Position numbers and translations under genes: made by a program
The notes under the pieces: model-generated
Seen by the model: only the letters and a program-made list of their open reading frames with translations
Database searches by the model: none
Told to the model about the DNA's origin: nothing
Assembly: GCA_900768505.1 (NCBI GenBank)
Contig: CAAGED010000011.1
Coordinates: 1-64,000 of the forward strand
From: Lentisphaeria bacterium
GTDB taxonomy: Bacteria > Verrucomicrobiota > Lentisphaeria > Victivallales > Victivallaceae
Length of the DNA stretch: 64,000 nt
Direction: 5' to 3'
Part shown: positions 18,201-23,827 of the stretch, piece after piece
Layout of the letters: every line of letters starts with the position of its first letter
Numbering within the stretch: position 1 is the first letter of the stretch

Positions 18201-18230
18201 AAGTATTTAACCACTGAAAGTGAAAATTAA
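15207..18230 (+). CDS. PHP-like domain fused to multi-pass membrane region
   Basis: About 1007 residues. After a helical N-terminal part (1-160), residues ~168-535 look like a PHP-type metal-dependent phosphoesterase barrel: DHHVHDGNTKGRKSPTHLI (HxH motif, ~168), then AAQELLEAADVMGIQIRIGIEYT (GIE motif, ~210-232) and VGSDSASRSKRVHGMGF (~518-534), which resembles the GSDxH...G closing motif. Long helical inserts separate these parts. From ~655 to ~830 there are several membrane helices (LALKILCGFLPAFISFFYT, LLMYGGAFIWLGITGV, WVFTGLAVANSIYICG, FAVPVAIAMNSMLSVSLIG). A cytoplasmic C-terminal helical domain follows. The final His of the third motif appears replaced (GSDSAS), so activity is uncertain. 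Starts at TTG 15198, ATG 15207 or ATG 15210 are possible. It is coupled to the genes on both sides. Confidence 0.6.
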   Translation: MMNCENAKISKIFFDRADQKLLDILDEVRTNPEARKSLQELFGSSFHPNGIKEMAADRASRIVLAMFNLLDNVEPGELIMNQRLSALRTLRYEVIDNGGSPLRLNAARVALQCMKDFLRVDPENRGTRLKLAHDLRMALLGQPSFIRQQLKKYHLLEMPESWNQLTFDHHVHDGNTKGRKSPTHLIMDAWIKGIRNLKVIYYNFVPFQAAQELLEAADVMGIQIRIGIEYTAIFRNRWIELICAPRGFNGNADYLAYLKSPRMAEHQVQALEVIEYQTKLVLHVLDDFNGNHLASLNSDFNLDLAPITHEEFLTAVSYGQPAVSHLAELIYQHIRSACEDKFKTMDVKSPEYLAICQKMNALSAEEIREKYINSSIMDLVPPLNELPQLKRCTPEELINHLDRIAPAYRLTLNLSKLSLEDVIEILFDCHGRITHLEMFNLKDTVLGLRDNDQVINELRLALNNGAVIKIKQIINIAIERIQRSEAPNRAERLEKFHQMLLALPTFTEMYSAKPLQAHVGSDSASRSKRVHGMGFAVVESLPRRVQKMLHSERNKNVELLPVSADIHKTYNELPRNTILHNIFLPWWKNMLSRSISRNESEWVCDDPVAHIGKKKGNLVTLGGYFQAQVNFSPIRLTGKLFHSPREYWQYLDSNWKLALKILCGFLPAFISFFYTSEWPLLMYGGAFIWLGITGVRNVIQAVLGGGGFRRSQLLKWNVFVSWQRVVDSLLFTGISVPLLDYVVKTLILKNLFKLEAETNPFWVFTGLAVANSIYICGHNVWRGFSRTAIIGNAFRPIFAVPVAIAMNSMLSVSLIGFSAEEIARILQQWAAIISKLSSDIVAGVIEGYSDRKDNIIKRVLDYRLKMRIIFQLCYKLELLFPERSSIELLNDGKYLFNALTERGNTEIWRELVINDLDLLYFWYYQPQAPTTFKLMVRYLTRDERELLNASQNILMSDRTISEMFINNLLSENFTRPLAFYLDYHNSYIRQLGGIMKKTKYLTTESEN

Positions 18231-18234
18231 TCCA

Positions 18235-19176
18235 ATGTTTGATACCCCATATCTGAAGCCTCGAACCTTAAAAATTATGGCCGCCGGAGCAATTATTGTT
18301 GCAGTAAGCGGGCTTTGCGTGCGACTGGGGCTGGTGAATTTGCGTACATTATTCAATCTTGCCCCCACCATGAATCGTGAATTAAGCGCCAAACTGACTG
18401 AATTAAATCCTAATGCGGATCAACTTCCCAGCCGGGTGGATGACCGCAGTACTTCCGAGCACCCGGAACGGCAGCATTTAAGTGTATATTTACCGCCGAC
18501 GGTCAAGCAGGCGGATTTGTCAGCGGTACTGATCACATTGGATAAGAGACGGGAAGTTTGTTTGGATATAAGCTGCGCCAATTTAGACTGGGGACAATTA
18601 GCCGGGTACAAAATTAATTCATTGGGAGTGCATCGTAATGGTGAAGGTCGTTTCAGTTTTAATCGAGTTGGTGAATTACAAGTTGAAAATTTGGTAATGG
18701 CAAATTGGAGTGAGGATGATTACAGTGCCATTCCGGAAGTACCAAGCGTGAAGCGGCTTTTTTTAGCCTCCGGCGAGGTAAATCAGGCGCAATGGCCGTT
18801 ACTTAGCGCCTTTCCGAACTTAGAATCGGCCTCTTTTCATGCCTTTGAAGTCGGCACTACCGAAATGCCGTTGGAAATTCCGATAAAAGAGCTTCGTTTT
18901 TATAACTGCAAATTGAGTGGCGGTTTTCCGGCGCTGCGCCACCCGGAAGCGTTGAAAACCTTGTCGCTGGCGGGAGCGCAACTTGAAGATTGGGGTAAAT
19001 TATCCGAGTTGAAAAATTTGGAGAATTTGGATCTGAGCAATTCCAACTTTAGTGATATTGAATTACTGAATAATCTGCCTAGCTTGAAAAATCTTTACAT
19101 GATAAACACACAAGTAAAAAATTTTGAGCCATTAAAAGGGAGAACATTCGATCATTTTCGCTATCAAAGCAATTAA
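18235..19176 (+). CDS. Leucine-rich-repeat protein with N-terminal membrane anchor
   Basis: About 313 residues. An N-terminal hydrophobic helix (IMAAGAIIVAVSGLCVRLGLV) anchors or exports it. The C-terminal half holds leucine-rich repeats of about 22 residues: LPLEIPIKELRFYNCKLSG-like, ALKTLSLAGAQLEDWGKLSEL, KNLENLDLSNSNFSDIELL, PSLKNLYMINTQVKNFEPL. LRR surfaces usually bind another protein. Start is ATG 18235, 4 bases after the upstream stop; an overlapping GTG at 18220 is the alternative. It closes the four-gene operon, so I infer a partner of the SH3b or PHP/membrane protein. Confidence 0.7.
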   Translation: MFDTPYLKPRTLKIMAAGAIIVAVSGLCVRLGLVNLRTLFNLAPTMNRELSAKLTELNPNADQLPSRVDDRSTSEHPERQHLSVYLPPTVKQADLSAVLITLDKRREVCLDISCANLDWGQLAGYKINSLGVHRNGEGRFSFNRVGELQVENLVMANWSEDDYSAIPEVPSVKRLFLASGEVNQAQWPLLSAFPNLESASFHAFEVGTTEMPLEIPIKELRFYNCKLSGGFPALRHPEALKTLSLAGAQLEDWGKLSELKNLENLDLSNSNFSDIELLNNLPSLKNLYMINTQVKNFEPLKGRTFDHFRYQSN

Positions 19177-19235
19177 AGTTAATGTTAAACAGATTGTTTT
19201 GGGGTGGATGGATTGGGTTTAATTTCTGAATTATT

Positions 19236-19709
19236 TCATTTTTTTATTTCTTCAAGAATTTTTTTGCATTCAGCAAGCCATGCAGCACAACCGATATTGA
19301 CCTCGTCCCATGTAGTGTTGAATTTTCCGGTATACCAGGGATCAGCCACCTCGCCTGCTGGGTCGGTAAATTCCAACAACATCCGGACTTTTCCGGATGG
19401 ATCGCCGTTGCAGATTCGTGTGATGTTACGGACATTGGCGAAATCCATTCCGATTATAAAATCATAATCTTCGTAATCTTCCGCCGTCAATTGCCGAGCC
19501 TGCTTCCCCGCGCAGGAGATATTGTGTTCAGCCAACAAGCGCTTAACCGGCGGATATACACCATTGCCAAGTTCTTCACTGCTGGTAGCGGCAGAAGCGA
19601 TAAAAAAACTGGCGGTTAAATTAGCGTCACATATCATTTTTTTCATGACAAATTCCGCCATTGGACTGCGGCAGATATTGCCGTGACAAACAAATAAAAT
19701 TTTAATCAT
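19236..19709 (-). CDS. Low-molecular-weight protein tyrosine phosphatase
   Basis: A 157-residue cytoplasmic phosphatase. The P-loop CHGNICRSPMAE at residues 8-19 carries the catalytic Cys and Arg (C-x5-R-S), and the general-acid Asp is in the DPWYTG motif near residue 122. These are the two diagnostic motifs of LMW-PTP, and length matches. Such enzymes dephosphorylate tyrosine kinases of polysaccharide export or arsenate-like substrates; no kinase gene is in the window. It follows sfsA by 34 bases on the same strand and is probably cotranscribed with it. Confidence 0.9.
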   Translation of the reverse strand: MIKILFVCHGNICRSPMAEFVMKKMICDANLTASFFIASAATSSEELGNGVYPPVKRLLAEHNISCAGKQARQLTAEDYEDYDFIIGMDFANVRNITRICNGDPSGKVRMLLEFTDPAGEVADPWYTGKFNTTWDEVNIGCAAWLAECKKILEEIKK

Positions 19710-19743
19710 AATAAATTATATCCCGGATCTTTCAATTCAGCTG

Positions 19744-20439
19744 TTATAAATTTACTTTAACTGCCGATTTCAGTTTTATGGAGTCCGGCGTAACCTTTGA
19801 ACCAAACGCCAATACCTTCACGCCTTCTCTCGCCGCTTGTCGTAAAGCCCGGCCAAAGTTGGCGTCAATTTCATCATTGGGGACAAACTCCACCACATCC
19901 TCCATCTGAATTACCAGCATAATGTAGCTTTCATAATGTTCCCGCAATGCCTTCAACAATTCCTCGACGTGTTTCACGCCGCGAGAGGTGGGCGCATCAG
20001 GGAAACTGGATATACCATTATTTTCCAACGTTACCCCCTTCACTTCGAGAAAAATTCGCCGCACTCCATCTTCAATAAAAAAATCGAATCTGGATTTACC
20101 ATAAGTAACCTCCCGATGTATTTTTGCCTGCGGCGAAAATAAATTACCCTGTTGCAGCCACTCTGCGACAACGGCATTGGGCGCTTGTGAATCAATATTG
20201 ATCACTCTTTTACCGCCGGTCGGCAAGGTCTTCTCCACTGCAATTAAATCATATTTGGTTTTGCGAGCCGGATTATCCGATGCCGCTAAAAAAACGTTTA
20301 CTCCCGGCAGCAACAATTCCCGGCAGCGTCCGGTATTTTTTACATGAACTGGAATAATTGCATCGTTTATTGCCACCTGCGCTACAAAACGGTTATCCCG
20401 CGCGATAAATTTTGCCTCAATCACATTTTTATACTGCAT
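19744..20439 (-). CDS. sfsA: Sugar fermentation stimulation protein SfsA
   Basis: A 231-residue protein with the SfsA family signature throughout: FIARDNRFVAQV near the start, HVKNTGRCRELLLPG at about 32-46 (OB-fold part), SRFDFFIED, and FLEVKGVTLE (about 130-139), where E and K fit a PD-(D/E)XK-type nuclease site, then FPDAPTSRGVKHVEEL. SfsA proteins bind DNA and are described as having nuclease-like architecture; the physiological role remains unclear. Length agrees with the family. It forms a two-gene unit with the LMW phosphatase downstream. Confidence 0.93.
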   Translation of the reverse strand: MQYKNVIEAKFIARDNRFVAQVAINDAIIPVHVKNTGRCRELLLPGVNVFLAASDNPARKTKYDLIAVEKTLPTGGKRVINIDSQAPNAVVAEWLQQGNLFSPQAKIHREVTYGKSRFDFFIEDGVRRIFLEVKGVTLENNGISSFPDAPTSRGVKHVEELLKALREHYESYIMLVIQMEDVVEFVPNDEIDANFGRALRQAAREGVKVLAFGSKVTPDSIKLKSAVKVNL

Positions 20440-20858
20440 TATACACCGCCTTTTTCAAGAGCATAATATATAATTTGTACAACACTGTTCAAGCGGATTT
20501 ATCTCAATATTCGCAATATTCTAAAGCATATGCAAATAAAAAAAACTTTTGTGCATCCGAATCCAACAAAATAACTCCACAAACATATGGTGAAACTTGT
20601 ATTTTTTTGCATTAGCCCCGGCGACCAATAATAATTTTTCTCCGGAAAAAATCTTTTAATTCTTGTGTTCCTGTCGGGGGTAAAACTATTGTTCCGGTGA
20701 TATATGCATTGTATGGTGCAGGAATGAGGAATGAAAAAATTATTGTTTTTTGTCTGGTATGCAAATATGATTTGACAAAAATAATTCTAAAGCTATCTTA
20801 AGGATAACGGGGGAGAAAATTTTTCTAATTTAATTTTTATTTGCCGGGAGGAGTTTTT
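20440..20858. other. Divergent intergenic region with promoter
   Basis: About 420 bases between sfsA (minus) and the nitroreductase (plus). A promoter-like pair TTGACA (20772-20777) and TATCTT (20794-20799), 16 bases apart, precedes the nitroreductase; AAGGATAACGGGGGAG follows it. The first half is A/T-rich and contains no supported gene. No riboswitch was recognised. Confidence 0.45.
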
Positions 20859-21458
20859 ATGAGTAAATCACTTATTAATGCCATTGCTGACCGCCGGACC
20901 ATCTATCACTTGGGAAATCAACCAACGCTGAATAATCAACGAATTATTGAGTTGATTTCACTGGCGGTAAAAAACGTTCCATCTGCATTCAATAATCAGA
21001 GCCAACGCGTTGTAATATTATTTGCCCAATATCATCATCGGATTTGGCAAATTGCAGCCGAAACCCTGAAGGCACGGCTTACCCCGGAACGCTTCGTTGC
21101 CACAGAACAACGCTTAAAAGGATTTGAGGCTGGATATGCAACGATATTATATTTTGACGATACTAAAACCACTCAGGAGATGATGAAAAAATTCCCTACT
21201 TACAAGGATTATTTCCCCGCCTTCGCCCTTCAGGCTAACGGCATGCTGCAATATGCAATTTGGACGTTGCTGGAATCCGAGGGGTTGGGAGTAAATATCC
21301 AGCACTACAATCCGCTGATTGATGAACAAGTGAAGTGGGAGTTCAATTTGCCGGCGCAGTGGCAGTTGTTGGCTCAAATGCCGTTGGGCAATCCAACCGG
21401 CGCACCCGGCGAAAAAAGCTTTATTCCACTGGAAGAGCGTTTAAAAATACTTGGTTGA
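20859..21458 (+). CDS. Nitroreductase family protein
   Basis: A 199-residue FMN-dependent oxidoreductase of the nitroreductase superfamily, HBN1/YdgI-like branch. Visible features are DRRTIYHLGNQP near the start (FMN phosphate-binding Arg pair), AVKNVPSAFNNQSQRVVIL (residues 39-57), FPAFALQANGMLQYAIWTLLESEGLGVNIQHYNP (about 116-149) and the C-terminal MPLGNPTG strand that caps the flavin. Length is normal. GGGAGGAG lies 8-9 bases before ATG 20859, which rules out the upstream frame extension. It is a single-gene unit with its own promoter. The electron acceptor is unknown. Confidence 0.85.
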   Translation: MSKSLINAIADRRTIYHLGNQPTLNNQRIIELISLAVKNVPSAFNNQSQRVVILFAQYHHRIWQIAAETLKARLTPERFVATEQRLKGFEAGYATILYFDDTKTTQEMMKKFPTYKDYFPAFALQANGMLQYAIWTLLESEGLGVNIQHYNPLIDEQVKWEFNLPAQWQLLAQMPLGNPTGAPGEKSFIPLEERLKILG

Positions 21459-21459
21459 C

Positions 21460-21486
21460 AAAAAAATGGCCGCTTTTTTGCGGCCA
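21460..21486 (-). terminator. Terminator for the antiporter gene
   Basis: A 7-bp stem TGGCCGC / GCGGCCA (21467-21473 with 21480-21486) is followed on the minus strand by a run of seven T (A-run at 21460-21466). It lies between convergent genes and serves mainly leftward transcription. Confidence 0.8.
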
Positions 21487-21520
21487 AACTTATCCAATAA
21501 ATTAATAACGCGCCGGCGTT

Positions 21521-23008
21521 TTACGCCTCCATGGTTTTACAATATTTAATTGCGGCTTGATTGCCCAATACCGTCAATACATCGCCGCGCTGCAGTTTGG
21601 TTTCGCCGCGTGGTACCAAAATCTGAGCATCCCGTTTAATCAGCAAAACCAGCAAGCCGGCTGGAAAATTGGCTTGAGCAATTGTTTTTCCGTCAAAATC
21701 ATCACAAACGGCAAACTCATATGATTCTGCATTGGCATCCATTGTTTCCTCAAAAGCCAGTGGAGTTCGTGGTTTTTTTCGCAAAGGGGCATCCAATTTT
21801 AATAATTTAGCCAGTGGCATCAGCGTCATTCCCTGCAAAAGAACCGAGGTTATAACGATAAAAAATACAATATGAAACATTAATGCCGAGTTAGCAATTC
21901 CCCCCATCATCGGGAAAGTGGCCAACATGATCGGTGCGCCGCCCCGCAGACCAACCCAGGAAATAAATATTTTTTCCCGTAACGAAAATTCACTTTTTAT
22001 CAAACAAATAAATGTAGCCAGCGGCCGTGCAACAAACATCAGAAAAATTGCTACCGCCATCCCCAGATATTTCGCTTCCCAAACCTGACTGGGAAAAGCC
22101 AGCAGACCCAGCATGGAAAACAATACAACCTGCATAATCCACGCCAGACCATCGTAAAAGCGGCCGACTCCGCGACAAAAAACGAAACGATAATTTCCCA
22201 TCACCATTCCAGCTACATAAACCGCCATAAAACCGTTGCCCTGCAATAATTCCGGAATTGAGTAGGCAAACAATACCGCAACAATCGACAAAACGTAATA
22301 TAAACCGTCATAATCAAAATTTATCTTATTATAAAGCCAGACACATAATTTACCGATCCCCCAGCCAACAACAATTCCGATGGTCATTTTAAACAAAAAA
22401 GTTGGCAAAATTACCCAATACGACAAAATCGGCATTATCTCCCCGCTCAAACTCTCCCGGGAAACAACCGACACCATAAAAATGGTCAAAAAAGCTGCCA
22501 TTGGATCGTTGCTGCCGGATTCAAATTCCAGTAGCGGCTGCAATTTTCCGCTTAAACTTACACTCTTGGAGCGCAAAATGGCAAATACTGCCGCCGCATC
22601 AGTTGAGGAAATAATCGATCCCAAAAGCAAACACCATGACAAGGCAACTTCCTGTTCAGGAAAGATAACCTTCAATATTCCCCAGGTGAAGAAACCGACT
22701 GACAGCGCCGTTAACAACACGCCCAAACTTGACAATATGCCACCCGGTAAAAAAACGCTTTTCACGCTTTTCCAACTGGTGTCAAAACCTCCGGCGAAAA
22801 GGATGAACGCCATGGCGGCGGAGCCGATATAATTGGCGGCCGCGGCGTTGTCAAATTCAATACCGCCGATACCTTCACTGCCAGCGAGCATTCCAACTCC
22901 CAGGAAGAGCAACAGACACGGCATATTTATATAACTGGACAACTTGCTGGACAAAAGACAAACCAGCATCAAAAAAGCAAAAACTCCCAACGCAATATAT
23001 AATTCCAT
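21521..23008 (-). CDS. CPA1-type K+/H+ or Na+/H+ antiporter with TrkA-C domain
   Basis: A 495-residue inner-membrane cation/proton antiporter. About 12-13 helices include the family core LLLGSIISSTDAAAVFAIL (about 129-147) with the TDA motif, the FESGSNDPMAAFLT segment (about 162-175) with the conserved ND, and SWVGLRGGAPIMLATFP (about 352-368). The C-terminal part from about 405 (FAVCDDFDGKTIAQANFP...LVPRGETKLQRGDVLTVLG) is a TrkA-C (RCK-C) regulatory domain. This architecture matches the NhaP2/CvrA potassium/proton antiporters. A single-gene unit with a terminator just downstream. Confidence 0.9.
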   Translation of the reverse strand: MELYIALGVFAFLMLVCLLSSKLSSYINMPCLLLFLGVGMLAGSEGIGGIEFDNAAAANYIGSAAMAFILFAGGFDTSWKSVKSVFLPGGILSSLGVLLTALSVGFFTWGILKVIFPEQEVALSWCLLLGSIISSTDAAAVFAILRSKSVSLSGKLQPLLEFESGSNDPMAAFLTIFMVSVVSRESLSGEIMPILSYWVILPTFLFKMTIGIVVGWGIGKLCVWLYNKINFDYDGLYYVLSIVAVLFAYSIPELLQGNGFMAVYVAGMVMGNYRFVFCRGVGRFYDGLAWIMQVVLFSMLGLLAFPSQVWEAKYLGMAVAIFLMFVARPLATFICLIKSEFSLREKIFISWVGLRGGAPIMLATFPMMGGIANSALMFHIVFFIVITSVLLQGMTLMPLAKLLKLDAPLRKKPRTPLAFEETMDANAESYEFAVCDDFDGKTIAQANFPAGLLVLLIKRDAQILVPRGETKLQRGDVLTVLGNQAAIKYCKTMEA

Positions 23009-23040
23009 GAATAAATCCTTAATTTAAAAAACAATTTATA

Positions 23041-23529
23041 TTATATGAATTCTCTCAGATTATCAGGTCCGGCACGAATTTCAACATTATTGGTAATTCG
23101 TAACAGTATGCGATTGATTATCTCCTCAGAACCAGGATAATCCGGCGAATTAATAAATACTTCCGGTGGATGGGGGAAAAAACAATCCCGTTCCGGAATT
23201 TTTAACGGAGAACTGTTCCCACGATTGCTTCGCGATAAACAAATCAAATAACCGACATGCTTGTCAGTCCGAAAATGATAATAAATTTGTTTGGACAGCG
23301 GTAAAAACAAATTTCGGCTTAATGGCAAAAAATGTTCATGAAACGATACCCCCGGGTATTTTGGACGCGCATAAATACCATTGCCGGAAAAGGAAATTTC
23401 AGTCATATACCCCAAGGGGGGTTGGTAAATTTTCCAGTTATGACTGGCACCAAAAGCCAGAATTCCGCCGCAAAAAAATACCACTGCAACAAGGGGGGCA
23501 AGTATTAATTTAAGATTGCCTCTCAACAA
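23041..23529 (-). CDS. Hypothetical membrane-anchored protein
   Basis: A 162-residue protein with an N-terminal hydrophobic segment (LKLILAPLVAVVFFCGGILAFG, residues 6-27) that acts as signal anchor, followed by a region rich in Pro and aromatic residues (GYMTEISFSGNGIYARPKYPG). It ends with a predicted helix before LREFI. I recognise no family. It lies 32 bases upstream of the antiporter on the same strand and may share its transcript. Confidence 0.5.
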   Translation of the reverse strand: MLRGNLKLILAPLVAVVFFCGGILAFGASHNWKIYQPPLGYMTEISFSGNGIYARPKYPGVSFHEHFLPLSRNLFLPLSKQIYYHFRTDKHVGYLICLSRSNRGNSSPLKIPERDCFFPHPPEVFINSPDYPGSEEIINRILLRITNNVEIRAGPDNLREFI

Positions 23530-23827
23530 TTATTTTTTCTCCCGGATTGAGTTGTTGAACAATACTCGGATAATGTATTATTCATCTAAAAAAAGTCAAT
23601 GGCGTATGGAATAAAAAAACAGTTTATTATAGAGCCAAATTCAAAAAAAATGATTTTTACCTATTAATAACCCGTTTTCTCATGTGTAGGTTTATATTAA
23701 CATATCCGACACGATTTTTCGTAAAAAAACAAATAAAAGGCCATATACCGCTTTCAGAAAAAAACACGAAGCAGCGGTTACGGCCTGGTGTTTGCCGTAA
23801 TCGCTGCCGTTGGGTCGACGCTAATTT
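23530..23827. other. Intergenic region with terminator
   Basis: About 300 bases of A/T-rich DNA upstream of the 23041-23529 gene. It contains the terminator at 23771-23807 of the beta-helix gene and no supported coding sequence. Confidence 0.5.
23771..23807 (-). terminator. Terminator of the beta-helix gene
   Basis: A 14-bp stem (23771-23784 with 23794-23807; GCAGCGGTTACGGC with one G.T pair) with a 9-base loop. On the minus strand it is followed by TTCGTG and a run of seven T. It lies 21 bases beyond the stop codon. Confidence 0.85.

Noticed and set aside
13955..19176. Reading the SH3b-PHP-LRR operon as a known anti-phage system
   Set aside because: No nuclease, NTPase, TIR or other effector typical of defence is present, so a defence label would be a guess; reported only as an undescribed operon.
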